NCBI GenBank assembly: GCA_030248195.1
Contig: JASAND010025967.1
Span: forward strand, 49,546-113,545
From: Trissonchulus latispiculum
Lineage: Eukaryota > Nematoda > Enoplea > Enoplida > Ironidae
DNA: 64,000 nucleotides
Reading direction: 5' to 3'
The position numbers and the translations under genes were made by a program. Under the pieces are notes generated by a model, which had not been told where the DNA came from, did not search any database, and saw only the letters and a program-made list of their open reading frames with translations. Shown piece by piece: positions 23,568 through 34,899 of this stretch (its first letter is position 1; every line of letters starts with the position of its first letter).

Positions 23568-25953
23568 ATTCCGCCGGAGGCGGAATCTTTGTAATGGGTG
23601 AACCTCAATCTGCGTGTAATAACAGATGAGCTTGAATCGTAGTGCCTATGTTTAACACACCGACTTAGTCAGTCCGTCTTTTTTCGATGGGGGTGCGAGG
23701 GCGGAAGTTAGCCTGAAACTCTAAGTCCGCATTTTGTTACATTTTATGTGTGGGCGGTAAGGCTGCCACTTTAATTTTGTTTTATGAAAACGAAATTTTA
23801 AGCCATTTTCAGCGGGGGCTTTGGTATTCCAATTTCTAAAATTCTTTTTGTTTCATTCCCCCCTCGGCTCAGTTCTGATTTTAGATTATGAACGCTTAAT
23901 ATGCAAATTAGGTAATCCCAAAAATGTAGTAGTGCTGACAAGTATAGTTGAAAACAGCGGCTAGTGCAATGTTTGTACGGGCTCGTAAAATAGGTACGGT
24001 TTACTTCAAGCATTCGGGGGTGCTTTTAAACGTTTTTACTTACGTACCGGGATCAGGATTCTTACACAAGTTCATTTTGACTCAGTTATGCTCAGTACTT
24101 GGTTGGGCATTGGATGGGCTTTGACTCTAGACTCAATCGACCAATGTTTTGAGTTCTGATCGAATAGTGATTGAATTACCAAAGGAACTGTAAAATTATT
24201 AAATATGGTTAGAACAGAATGCAATAGAATTGCATCAAACGAGATATAGCTGCACTTTATATGTATGCAAAATTTTACATCCGAATCTTTTACTCAGTTT
24301 ATATCCTTTCATAAACATGACAACAACATGACATAAACATACAAACTTTTGAACGGCTTTGGAGTAGTCGTGGGGTTTAGGCTTTAGTGTAAGCAGTGAG
24401 ATTGTGGTGGTGGACTAAACAATCAACAAATTGACAACGGATTGCATATTAAACAGAACAACCGAAAAACATTTGTATAAGCTAACTTGTCGTTAGCTGT
24501 TCGAACACAGATTGATAGGTTTTTATTAAATAAGCACTTCTGATATATCGGAGCTCAAAATATTATATATTACTAATGTTAATTGATATCTCAATATTTC
24601 GAAGGAAGACAGCTATAAGGCACTATATAGAAGGGTTTAGTTCAACACGGAATCTTTTTTCGTGGCCTCAAGAATATAGGTATTGATGACTTGGAAGCGG
24701 GTACTATTTTGGCGACCCGCCCCGCCCAGCTACCCGCAAGCTGGTACCCGCCCCGCCCCGCCCCACGGCCCGCAGTCAACTGATACCCGCAAGATACCCG
24801 CAAAAATTATTGGAATGCTATGCGATTACTATGCTGTTAAATTTCTTAAAAATGCCAATAGTTAAAAATAAACTTTTATTTAAAGCTTCTAAACTATGTA
24901 TATGCGTTACTAATAGTGTTGCCGAAATATGGAAAATCAATGCTGAAGTGGTGTCCTTTTGTGCAGTGCTTTTATGGTTTTTTGAAAAGCTATAACTTTG
25001 GATATTTGAGTCTGGAAACTTATTTTTAGTCAGTTTTCTTACCCCTTGTAGCAGATTTTCTTATTGCTTGTCAGAGCTAGTTTGGGACCCCTTGGGATGA
25101 ATTCGCCGACAGGAGGGGTATTTCTCCCTTGTCCACTTGAAAAGAACGTAATATATACAAAACCTCCAAAATTGAATTAGAAAAGAGGACTTTAGCTGTT
25201 GAACTTTTCGGATTTCGGATTCATTCCAAAAACTGACCAGGGGCTTACTACATTCTGAATAACGAAAACAAAGAGAAATTATGTATATATAACTTATCCA
25301 CTAAAAGTTCTGCTACAACCTACGGATTGTGATGCGTAGTTCAGTCATTAGAATTTTTCTAGAACAATTATTTTGAAAAGTTTGGAGAGTGACCTTATGT
25401 GCCATCCACAAAACGGCACTTGAAGAACACATGCTTATAATAAAATTTAAGGCATTTAAAGCTTTGCAAAGACGGCAGAAAATAGCAGCCTGTGTGCTGA
25501 GCTATTGAGTTTGTCTGCTGCTTACTAAAAAGAGCTCGACAAGTACACAGTGCACGCTGTGAGAACATTACGTAGATTTATGATTACTTTTCTGGATATA
25601 ACCTAATATAGAAGAATAAGTTTCGTCAAACGCCCATAAGCGCTAAGATTAGTGATCGTGGAGAAGGGCACCCAGCCAAAATTAGCGATTTTTTAAAATC
25701 GCAATATAAAGTCTATTTTTTCAGAACACTTCAGAAAATTCTCAGAATTTTAGTGAATTATTAACAAGAGATTCCCGCAACTACCCGCGCGGGTAGCTTG
25801 CGGGTAGCAAAATTTCTATTACCCGCGGGTACCTGCGGGTACCCGCGGGTACCCATGGGTACCCGCGGCCCACTTCCAACTCTATAGATGACATACAAAA
25901 TTGGACGATCACGCACCGGGGCGGAATAATACCCCTTTTAGGGGCTACTTGTT
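23568..25953. mobile_element. Insertion in copy B with CCGCCGGAGGCGG and CCCCTTTTAGGGG hairpin ends
   Basis: The boundaries come from alignment with copy A: homology breaks in the T run after GTACGCC and resumes at GGTCTTACACCC. The ends match those at 20925-21703 in inverted orientation. Inside, about 24687-25880 has CGGGTACCCGC arrays bounded by CTTGGAAGCGGG and CCCACTTCCAA, another hAT-like repeat element. Confidence 0.6.
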
Positions 25954-26030
25954 GGTCTTACACCCTAGTTTCTTCAACGTTTCATCTCTTTTTACATAGT
26001 CCTCACTAGATGTTGAACTATGAAGCAAAG

Positions 26031-26412
26031 GTAAAGGTAAAAGGTAAAGTTACCCCTGGAGAGAACTCCAACCTACAGAAGGTTATAGGGTGCCGGTGCT
26101 TATCTCCGGATTCACAGCCCGAAGCCAGGAGCGACAACTCTAATGTTGACTACATCTGTGGAAGGGGGGCCAGCCCTTCATCAGGCGTTACGCCAGAACA
26201 CAGACTCCTGTTACCTTCCCACCGCAGTGGTACCCATTTACCGACCAGTTAAGGATAGACAGCTGGGTTGGCTGGATCCCACGGCGAACCGATATGTGCT
26301 TAGTCCCTTGCTCAAGGGGATTTGCTAAAGCCTTGTGGCAGCGGGGGTTCGAACCTAGGACCGTAAGATCAGTTTAGTCGAACACCTTACCACTCGGCCA
26401 ATGCGGCACAAC
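26031..26412 (-). repeat. tRNA-derived SINE, about 380 bp, with TTTACC tail
   Basis: On the minus strand the head contains box A TGGCCGAGTGG and box B AGGTTCGAACCC with tRNA Ser/Leu-like spacing. A body of about 270 bp follows, ending in CTTTACCTTTTACCTTTACC. It is flanked by AAGCAAAG on both sides (about 26023 and 26416). Copy A carries the empty site, so this is a clean SINE insertion. Confidence 0.8.
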
Positions 26413-26704
26413 ATCAAGCAAAGGAAATCGTAGTTTTAAAGGTACAGAACTACTACACAGCATTCTGCAGCTGAAGTTTCTGATACGGACTTTCAGAATA
26501 ATTCAATAAGATTCCGATGCGAAGTTTGATCAAAACTTTTGCAAAATAATGGAAAACGGGAAGGTATAGCAGTTTAAGTGTCTACAATTGAACATTAAAA
26601 TTATGGTCGGATCGGATCGGATCGGATCGCCGCCCAATTGGCGGATCGGATCGGTAGGTGATTTTGGCTGCCGATCCGATCCTATCCACATCACTACTAA
26701 ACAG

Positions 26705-26930
26705 TAAAGTGTTAATGCAGCTTAAACTAAATGAATAATTTTTTCCGATTGCCGATAACCATGGTGGTGTTAATAATCCACTTTCAGCTAACCATAGAGC
26801 GCCGAAAACAAATACTATACTGAATAGTATTCTTCACTGATTTTGAAACGATTTTGAGCATTTCCTACACTTTCTTACAGGTCCACAAGGAATATTGCCC
26901 CTTTTTGGGGCCTACTTGTTATCGTTATTA
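26705..26930. other. Unassigned spacer
   Basis: Nothing coding is seen. It ends with an isolated terminal hairpin (GCCCCTTTTTGGGGC then CTACTTGTT) of the 20925 family. Confidence 0.4.
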
Positions 26931-26933
26931 GCG

Positions 26934-27350
26934 TCATTTTACAATTAAATTTTAAGTGTGCTAACAACGTAGTTTTTAAATTTGTCTAGCGGTGAACGTC
27001 TCGTCACTTTATTGCGGCCCTCCAGCAAAATTAAAACAGAGTTATCGCGGATTGGAGCTAAATGCATGGAGAAAATATTTTACAAATATTGTAAATTGTA
27101 AATTATACTATTGAAATAAAGTTTAATTAAGTTGACGCCTAATTAAGCACGGTAGACGAATAAAAATAGTAAATTCCAGCTCGCCAACGTTGACAAATAG
27201 CTAAAGAACGGCCAATAGCTTACGACCAAGAAACAGCCAACGGCCAACGAGCGGCCAACGGCCAACCAGTTGGCCGTTGGCCGGCCAACTTCAAACTCCG
27301 GCCAAGCCAAGCCAAGCCAACCATGGAAATTTTCGGCCAATCCCAACACT
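26934..27350. mobile_element. hAT-like element with GGCCAAC repeats, truncated copy
   Basis: The right end TTGGCCGAAAA...CCCAACACTA (complement of a TAGTGTTGGG terminus) and the sequence back to 26934 form an inverted copy of 27794-28390. The left terminus is missing. It interrupts the TTAA element, whose 3' part resumes at 27351. Confidence 0.65.
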
Positions 27351-27542
27351 AGTCTGCAAAAAATTTGGAAAATTAAAGTACATCAAAAATGCGGTAAGTT
27401 TTCGAAAAGAAGTTAGTTTCATTGCATTCATTAAAAAGAGAAAACGTTAAGCTCCATTTTGATATAAAAATAACTTCTTAACTCCAAGTAATGAATGAGT
27501 AATAGGGGTTCAAAGTTGATGTCTCCAAAAGGAATCACCACC
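27351..27542. mobile_element. TTAA-flanked element, copy 3 (3' part)
   Basis: About 190 bp matching the last part of the element at 1889-2869, ending GGAATCACCACC then TTAA (27543-27546). The remaining part is not found to the left. Confidence 0.65.
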
Positions 27543-27731
27543 TTAAGATAGTTAAACTAATCTTCATAAACCATTAAACAACACCCTTTTAATAACACAA
27601 TTAACAAAGATATGCATGCAACAAATGTTATTACACAAAGCTATCAGTTACATAAAATTAAAAGCTTACATTACCCCCAATTGTTGAATTGCTTTGCTTC
27701 CCCGATATTATTGTTACCAAGTTTATAATAC

Positions 27732-27776
27732 CAAGAGTACATAATGACTACATAATGATACCATTATGTACTCTTG
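27732..27776. mobile_element. 45-bp CAAGAG-family minimal palindrome with 7-bp duplication
   Basis: Two CAAGAGTACATAATG tips around a short CTACATAATGATA centre, flanked by ATAATAC on both sides (27725-27731 and 27777-27783). It is almost nothing but the two termini. Confidence 0.8.
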
Positions 27777-27783
27777 ATAATAC

Positions 27784-29319
27784 CAAGAGTAAGTAGTGTA
27801 GGGATTGGCCGAAATTTTCCTTGGTTGGCTTGGCTGGCTTGGCCGGAGTTTGAAGTTGGCCGGCCAACTGGCCGTTGGCCGTTGGCCGGCCATTGGCCGT
27901 TGGCCGGCCAACGGCCAATGGCCAACGGCCAATTGGCTGGCCGTTGGCCGATGGCCGGCCAATGGCCGTTGGCCGGCCAACGGCCAATGGCCAACGGCCA
28001 ACTGGTTGGCCGTTGGCCGTTGGCTGTTTCTTGGCCGTAAGCTATTGGCCGTTCTTTTACTATTTGTCAACGTTGGCGAGCTGGAATTTACTATTTTTAT
28101 TCGTGTACCGTGCTTAATTAGGCGTCAACTTTATTTCAATAGATTTCAATAGTACAATTTACAATTTATTTTAATAGTACAATTTACAATTTACAATATT
28201 TGTAAAATAGTTTTCCCAAACATTTAACTCCAACCTGCGATAACTCTGTTTTAATTTTGCTGGAGGACCGCAATAAAGTGATGAGACGTTCACCGCCAGA
28301 CAAATTTAAAAACTAAGTTGTTAGCACACTTAAAATTTGCATCCAATTAGCAAATTTAATTGTAAAATAACGCTAATAACGATAAAAATTAATAATAGGG
28401 CGAAAATCTGTAGTACAGTATCTAATGTAACGTTTATACAGCAACATGTTTACGATATTATGCAGCAAAATTAAATTTTTCAACACAGTTAAAGCACAAG
28501 ATCAGTACATTTCAGCTTGGCCAGCACTCGCCCATTGGCCAGCCAACGGCCAACGGCCAGCCCGTTGGCCGTTGGCCGTTGGCCGGCCATTGGCCGTTGG
28601 CCGGCCAACGGCCAATGTCCTGCCAAGCAAACTGGCCGATATTTTCTCTGACAACGGCCAATGGCCGTCCATTGGCCAGCCATTGGCCGCACCGGCCAAT
28701 GCACAACACTAAGAGTAAGACACTCAGATCTTCCTAATAGAATAAGCTTGCAAGATGCTCAAAACATTAAGGCCGAAATCTCGGGGGGGGGGGGGGGCTT
28801 CTCAGCGTGTAAACATACAACGCTGACAATTTTTAAAAGCGGGTGTTTTCGACAAATTAAATACTATAACTTGAGCTAGGAAAGTCGTACAGCAATAATT
28901 TTTATATCATTATGTTGCGTAGAATGAGATCTTTTTAACAATATAAAAATTATATAGTTCGGTTTAGGCAATCCCTCATAAACTCAGCAACAACGTAAGG
29001 CATTTCTAAGAAATGATGAAATTCCCAGAATTTTCGTGGCAAGGATGCTTTATTGCCGGTTTTGTAAGAGATCATCTAAACCGAACTATATAATTTTTAA
29101 ATCGTTAAAAAGATCTCATTCTACGCAACATGATATAAAAATTATCGCTGTACGATTTTCCTAGCTAGTTATAGTATTTAATTTGTCGAAAACGCCCGTT
29201 TTTAAAAATGTCAGCGTTGTATGTTTACACGCTAAAGAAACCCCCCGAGATTTCGGCCTTAATGTTTCGAGCATCTTACAAGCTTATTCCATTAGGAAGA
29301 GCTGAGTGTCTTACTCTTG
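27784..29319. mobile_element. Fold-back CAAGAG-family element interrupted by a hAT element
   Basis: Termini CAAGAGTAAG|ACACTCAG and CTGAGTGTCTTACTCTTG. The ~270-bp arms (about 28720-28980 and 29050-29310) are inverted copies sharing AAGGCCGAAATCTCGGGGGG, GCGTAGAATGAGATC and TATATAGTTCGGTTTAG blocks. A hAT-like element at 27794-28711 split the left tip after ten bases and duplicated AGAGTAAG. Confidence 0.8.
27794..28711. mobile_element. hAT-like element with GGCCAAC/GGCCAAT minisatellites, full copy
   Basis: The ends TAGTGTAGGGATTGGCC and GGCCAATGCACAACACTA obey YARNG. AGAGTAAG is duplicated exactly (27786-27793 and 28712-28719). Both subterminal regions are long arrays of GTTGGCC/GGCCAAT units. 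All ORFs with WPLAVGRPTANG-like translation are readings of the array in several frames and strands. Length 918 bp. Confidence 0.88.
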
Positions 29320-29451
29320 GTATTAACAAACTCTTGTTGTTACTATTGCTTCCCCCAGACATATTGTTGAATAGAACAAATTAAACGATTAAGATTTCAG
29401 CGTTACACAATTAGGGTCTCGGTTAAATTGCTAAAATTTTAGGATTATTAT

Positions 29452-31131
29452 TAGGCATGGGCACGGGTCCAATAATTTGGACGAGGGTACCCGGTACTAC
29501 ACGAAGCCCTATGTCGGGTAATTGCGACATTAGCCAGCCACCCGGGTAATTTTTAACCCATTTTTCGGATTTTGAACTTTAACTTTTTTCAGGGGTCTTT
29601 ATTCACATTGAGCTTAGATTGGATAATTTTCAAGTTATTTCAAAGGAGTTTTGAAGACTTATAATGGATTACAGGGACATTATATTAATTGTCATAGTAT
29701 CTCAGAAGCTGATGATGATATAGACAACATTGGTTTTTATTTTATACCGCGCTCGGATCAGCAATTTTCTGAGTTTCGTACCACCGTTGCTCTGTCCGCT
29801 TCCTCTAACCTTTAAATGTTAACAAATTTTAGAAAGCATTTGGATTATAAGAGCAAATCCCCATGACAAAATTTGGCTAACTTCAACTGCTTGTCTCTGG
29901 AAATTGGAACAGCACAAGAGGCAGCAAACAAGCAAAACCTGCACGAGCACGAAGTACAAGCTTTACGTAGTTTCTTTTCGTTTCCTTTTACGTAATTTCT
30001 TAATGAAACCATGTAAACATAAAACGTCTTGAATAAAAACTAAATTTTTTGTGATCGGACACTACGACTTTACTAACAAATGTAAAATTTTTAAACTCAC
30101 TCGCTCAATAAATTGACTTACGTGTTGAGACCTGAGATTTGTGTTTACATTTTCTATTTACATTAATTTCATAATTTTTTACCTGAAAACAGTTGCTACT
30201 TTCCAATTTACTTTTCCTCTCTGTCCTTTTGCTTTTGGAGTGTCTTTACTAAACGTAAAACTGATGAGAGGTGCAAGTCCTTTAGAATTTTTATTAAACG
30301 TTTACAACACATTTATTAAATATTCCTTGAACTAAATTCATCTATTGTCATTACGACTCAACTGTATCCGAAGAAAGTCAAAGTAACCATCTCCCTCAAC
30401 TTGGATAAACTTTCTCAGTCACTAAAGGCGTGAGCATACCAAAGAATCATCCAAAAACTCGTATGATCAAAATTATTTGGTTAAATGAATGTTCAAATAA
30501 GCAGGGAGCGTTTTCTGAGTTCAGAATTCAGTTTAGAAAACGCTGGAATTAAACATGTGGCATTATTAAATAAAATCAAATCACAAAACCATCAACACGT
30601 CAAGATCATATCAGTCACTATTGACACCATCTAATGGTAATTAGTATTGTTACTTATAGTTTAGAGAACAGCGCAGAGCCGTGGCAAAAGTCACTGATTT
30701 GATTTGTTTGTATATTGTGAATTTTAAGTTTTAATTTTTTGCATCGACTTCCGCATATTGCTCCAACAGGAATTTAAAGAAAGAAAAATTACTAGAGCAA
30801 GGTAAATAATATAATATTTTAAAAACAAATCTAAAATAGAAAAGTATAAAAGTGTTTGAAAAATAAAAGGACTAATTCCTCTTCCCATTACTTCGTTTTT
30901 CTATTGTAGTATCGTTTTAAATTATTAAATTTTATAATAAACAGAAAAAATTTTCGGTGGTTACAAATTTGCTTAACCAAAAATTTTCGGTGGTATATAA
31001 AAAAATTTCTCTCTGCTTGATACAGATTAATCCGGCTTTATCCGGTTTTATTTAACTGGATATCGGGTACCCGAAGCAGGACCCGGGTAACCGAAAATTT
31101 TCGGGTACCCGTCTAACCGTGCCCATGCCTA
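29452..31131. mobile_element. hAT-like non-autonomous element, TAGGCATGGGCAC ends
   Basis: The 1.68-kb element has inverted termini TAGGCATGGGCACGGG / CCGTGCCCATGCCTA with GGGTACCCG motifs inside each end. The flanks ATTATTAT and GTTATTAG match at six of eight positions. The interior is AT-rich without a transposase ORF. Confidence 0.65.
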
Positions 31132-31361
31132 GTTATTAGCTACTACTAAGCATTAGGTCTCAGTTCGAGCAATGCAAAATTTTTCTATATTGTAAAATAA
31201 GAATTTTTGAACCTTTTCGATTAGGCGCACGAGGAGGAGGGGCAGAACCGAAGATGTTATACGCAAAAGCTAAAAGCTATAAGTGAGAATACACAGACGT
31301 ATACAGGGGAATACCCCCCAAAATTATGGGCATCCCGAGCACTTTCCACCTGCAAGTGTAA

Positions 31362-31755
31362 AGCCCGGTTCACACTGCACAAGGTTTAAGGTTTAAGGTT
31401 TAGGGTTTTTTGTTTAAGCAGTTGGGTGGGAAGGTTTAACGAATGTCTGAATGTCACTTGATTTTTATATCAGACAGTGTGTACTCAAATCTCCACGGAT
31501 TTTAAAATTATTTGGTTATGTTTATAAGTAAGAGATTCTAGTATGCATATTGCATATAATGAAAAATATTAACTAAACCCTTCCTATATAATTAATTGGA
31601 AGCTTAAACCTAATACAGAGTTAAACTATTTTTAACTCGGCTTGCTTAAACCTTAAACTTTAAACCTTCCAGTGTGAATACTTCAGCATAAACTAGTTTA
31701 ACCTTCTTAAACCTTAAACCACAAACCTTAAACCTTGTGCAGTGTGAACCGGGCT
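31362..31755. mobile_element. MITE with GGTTCACACTG ends and GGTTTAA repeats
   Basis: The termini AGCCCGGTTCACACTGCAC are perfectly inverted and TAA flanks both sides (31359-31361 and 31756-31758), as in PIF/Harbinger elements. Subterminal AAGGTTTAAGGTTTA repeats occur at both ends. Length 394 bp. Confidence 0.75.
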
Positions 31756-31759
31756 TAAA

Positions 31760-32650
31760 CTTTCATTTTTCAAAAAATTTCCTTTTACCTTCCAACATAT
31801 TTAATCAACAACATGCGACATAGGCGAACCAAATTTAATCTTCTAAAAAAATTAGAGCATGTAGGGATGGATAGAAAAATGGGAAGGACCGCAGAATTTG
31901 TGTGTAATCAATGCAACCTCACGCACAACACACGTAATCATTTCATAATGAATAAAAAAGAGAACAGTCCAAGCCCAATTTTACAGAGGTTCGCTTTATA
32001 TCTGGTGTTGCACGAGCAGCAACGCATTGTGCTACAACAAATTTGAACTAGTGTGCTACGTTTCTGCGCTAATTTCAATTGGCTGATCGTGCCATTACGA
32101 ATTCGGAAACCCAAGCTCTGATTCTGCATTTGGACAAGCCTAAAACAAGCTAAACTGTACACAGACCATACATAATATAACCAAGAAAAACATTAAGAGC
32201 AAGATAACAGTCACCCCCTATTCACTAAAAATGTCCTTGGCAAGCTGTCAATTTTATCAGCTTACCTCCACCCTAAATTGACCTCTCCCGCTATTATATA
32301 TATATGGGTTACAAACGAGTGATCGGGCGGAATCATACTTCCTATGTGTCCAACATATACGTACGTGTTAAGCTTACAAATTGGGCACAACTTAACTTTA
32401 AAGTGTAACTAAAATTAAACAGGGTAAGCTATTAAACTGTTAGCTGAGCAGGGTAGCCCGTTTGAGCCTCATACCTGCGCGGGACAACAGGGAGAAGGTC
32501 CTTTAGGAAAGGAAGTAAGCCGTTAACGTGCAGTCAATAGGTTCTTTTCCAAGTCATAGAATGTGATAATTGTCATACTTTTATGTATGTTTGATACTCT
32601 TAATACAACGCAAACCAATTCCATCAACGACATATACCTTCAGTTTACAT
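31760..32650. other. Unassigned sequence
   Basis: Contains a plus-strand ORF of 77 codons (31813-32046) with a CxxC pair and no recognised homology, and an opposite-strand ORF. No splice or domain support. Confidence 0.35.
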
Positions 32651-32656
32651 ACTGAT

Positions 32657-33018
32657 TAGTGATGATGGGCACCGGATATTTTTTCATATCCGGATATCCG
32701 CCTAATTTGCGCCTAATATGCGTTAATGGATATCCGGATATGCGCCTATTCGAAACTGCAGTTCAAGAAGATTTTTCAATTCCACAGTTCAAATTTCAAT
32801 TTTTCTGACCATTTTTCGGTGAGCAGCGGCAAGCCATCAAACAGCCAAGTTAAAAGCTTGGTTTCAAAAGTATTTTGAGAAACTTGGTTTGAATTTTTTG
32901 TCAAGAATTTGCTATTTTTCATTACTTTGTCTGAAATATAAATGAATTATCATATAATTTCTCAAATCGGATATTATCCGAATATAAAACTTATCCGGAT
33001 ATCCAGCGCCCATCATTA
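32657..33018. mobile_element. hAT-like MITE with GGATATCC repeats
   Basis: Ends TAGTGATGATGGGC and GCCCATCATTA enclose ATCCGGATATCCG motifs at both sides. The 8-bp flanks do not match, so the assignment rests on the termini only. Confidence 0.5.
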
Positions 33019-33157
33019 GGATTCGCAGAAATATTTGACAAACATACATACAGTATTATCGCTTTACAGTCTATCCTATTAATACGCAAAGGATATTCAC
33101 ATACAATAATATGTGCAATTCTGCAAGAGGCGAAGCATGACTAATTTTGCGTAAAAT

Positions 33158-33214
33158 CAAGAGTACATAATACATATACATATGTATGTAATATATATGT
33201 ATTATGTACTCTTG
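33158..33214. mobile_element. 57-bp CAAGAG-family minimal palindrome with 7-bp duplication
   Basis: CAAGAGTACATAATACATAT and its inverted copy meet around an AT centre. GTAAAAT is duplicated at 33151-33157 and 33215-33221. Confidence 0.85.
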
Positions 33215-33224
33215 GTAAAATACA

Positions 33225-33755
33225 TAACTATCATAGTCCGTACTCTGCCCCTTTTGCATCAGAAATATCATTATTAGTGCACTACACGGTGCACTTACAG
33301 CACAGCTAGTACCTAACGTGTACTATATACTATGAAACCACAATAACCTTAATACAATATTTATTATGTATAGCTTAAAATAAAAGCAAAATAAATAGGA
33401 AAATACCATTTATCAAACCTGAAAAAAGAGTCACAACTGAAGCCAGAAAACAGATACGAAAACTATTTAGATTCAAACTCAAACTCAAAAATACCCAGTC
33501 AATTCATCAAAATTTAACAACTTTCCATTAGAAAAGCAAAGAAATATTAATATTCCAACAGTTTTCTGATAACGGTGCACAAAAACAAACACAACTTGTG
33601 TGGGAATGAAACACACACACTAACTTCAGACAAAAGTTAGACATTAAAGGCTATGCATAATTAACCATTAAAACCAGATAAATAGTGAGAAAGAGTCAGG
33701 AAAAATCACAATTAAACAAGTTCAAAAAACAGATCCGTGAAACAACTGTAAGTAT
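33225..33755. other. 3' flank or 3' UTR of DESI2
   Basis: AT-rich sequence downstream of the DESI2 stop on the minus strand. It may contain the 3' UTR; nothing else was identified. Confidence 0.35.
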
Positions 33756-33758
33756 ATA

Positions 33759-34148
33759 CTACTTAAAATTAATTAAAGGCGATGATCGTGCATCTAGTGT
33801 CGCATCACTGGTAGGCGATGAGACAGAGGCAGAACTGGCAACTCTTGAGGAAGGAGGGGACGGGGAAGCATTATTCCGACTGGGGGCTGAATTATTGGTA
33901 CTACTGGCGAATAGGGCGGCAAAGGGATGATTGAGACCTCCGCCACCTGGTCCAGGACTGGTGTGTGAGCCCAGGTCTTGCGGGACTCCACCACTGCCGA
34001 CAGATTCTGAGGTCCGTCGTTCAATGGACTGCTGTAGGGCCACAGGAGTCAGCCATTCTTTGGGGAGGGCTCGTTGCAAAAATGGAATACAGGAAGATAT
34101 GTAGGCCAAACGATTGACCCAGGGTGGTATATCCTGCCCGCAAAGCGT
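33759..34148 (-). CDS. DESI2: DESI2 (PPPDE deSUMOylase/deubiquitinase-like), terminal exon
   Basis: Minus-strand reading begins [20 protein letters not shown], then [20 protein letters not shown], and ends in a Ser/Pro/Gly-rich tail (...SSPLINFK). This corresponds to the C-terminal half of vertebrate DESI2 ([33 protein letters not shown]). The acceptor TTTTAG ends at 34149 and the phase fits the donor at 37490 (phase 0). DESI proteins are papain-like cysteine isopeptidases of the PPPDE fold. This exon lies after the catalytic residues and supplies the conserved hydrophobic helix and a low-complexity tail. The tail is longer than in vertebrates and unrelated in sequence. Confidence 0.92.
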   Translation of the reverse strand, partial: TLCGQDIPPWVNRLAYISSCIPFLQRALPKEWLTPVALQQSIERRTSESVGSGGVPQDLGSHTSPGPGGGGLNHPFAALFASSTNNSAPSRNNASPSPPSSRVASSASVSSPTSDATLDARSSPLINFK

Positions 34149-34339
34149 CTAAAATACGTACAATAAAACCAGAAAAAAGGTCGAAATTTGCAAAATCTCT
34201 AGTTATGCACCATAGTAAATATGGGACAAATAAATGCTGAATATTTAGCCATAACTAGTAACAAAAATGCCCTAACGGTCATTGCTAAAAGGGAGAATAC
34301 GGAGATGCTGCTAAAGCGGAAAAATGTCAATAGTTTCGT

Positions 34340-34820
34340 TCAGATTAATGTCTAGTCAGCGCCTTAAATGATTGAAACCAGCTTTTGGGTGCAGAATAGG
34401 GAATCTAGCCCTGGGCTTATTCTAGTGGGGGCGGGGGCCCCCCCATAAACACCCTTCCTCTCCCCCAAAAAATAAAGATTTTTAGTCGATTTTTGCCTAT
34501 TTAAGCACTATTTTTGCACTAAAAACGAACTTTTTTGGCGATTACTATAAAAATAGCGCTATTTTTAGCATGTTTTTAGAAATAATTTTGAAAAAATTTC
34601 GCCCCCCCCCAAAGAATGATTCGTCCCCCGAGGGGCCCCCCAAAGAGCCCCCCCCAAGAAAAATTCCCTAGAATAAGCCCAGTAGCCAACGCCTAAAATG
34701 ATTGAAACCAGCTTTTTGATGCAGAATAGGGAATCTAGTCAGCGCCTAAAATGATTGAAACCAGCTTTTTAGTGCAGAATAGGGGGACCAGCCAGCGCTA
34801 AAATGATTGAAACCAGCGTC
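34340..34820. repeat. Four dispersed copies of an ATGATTGAAACCAGC unit
   Basis: A unit containing GTCAGCGCC, AATGATTGAAACCAGC and GCAGAATAGGG recurs near 34355, 34690, 34740 and 34795. One copy is interrupted by the MITE at 34411-34682. Confidence 0.65.
34411..34682. mobile_element. CTGGGCTTATTCTAG MITE with 5-bp duplication, copy 1
   Basis: Inverted termini CTGGGCTTATTCTAG / CTAGAATAAGCCCAG, C- and G-runs just inside, and TAGCC duplicated at 34406-34410 and 34683-34687. Length 272 bp. The homologous copy at 46505-46906 also has a 5-bp duplication. Confidence 0.85.
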
Positions 34821-34899
34821 TGGGGTAGAATAGGTGCCTCTCGCCATCCACCCTATTCGCGTGAACTCGAAGAATTTTCGTGCAATGAACTCCACAGAT

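Larger units (their letters stand above)
22373..26696. mobile_element. hAT-like GATCGGATCG element, copy B, with two later insertions
   Basis: Termini as in copy A (TAGTGACGTGGATCGG...CCTATCCACATCACTA). The flanks CTAAATAG (22365-22372) and CTAAACAG (26697-26704) are an 8-bp duplication with one change. Compared with copy A it contains an extra 2.4-kb insertion (23568-25953) and a SINE (26031-26412). It starts 20 bp to the right of the composite element at 17618-22352. Confidence 0.85.

Noticed and set aside
26031..26412. A functional tRNA Ser/Leu gene on the minus strand
   Set aside because: The acceptor stem does not pair properly and the tRNA-like head continues into a 270-bp body with a TTTACC tail and flanking duplication, so it is a SINE.
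27774..28712. Many overlapping ORFs on both strands translating as WPLAVGRPTANG-like repeats
   Set aside because: They are six-frame readings of the GGCCAAC minisatellite in a hAT-like element; period and composition explain them fully.
31362..31755. GGTTTAA/TTTAGGG runs as an interstitial telomere
   Set aside because: The unit is mostly GGTTTAA, occurs in inverted orientation at both ends, and is bounded by MITE termini with TAA duplications.
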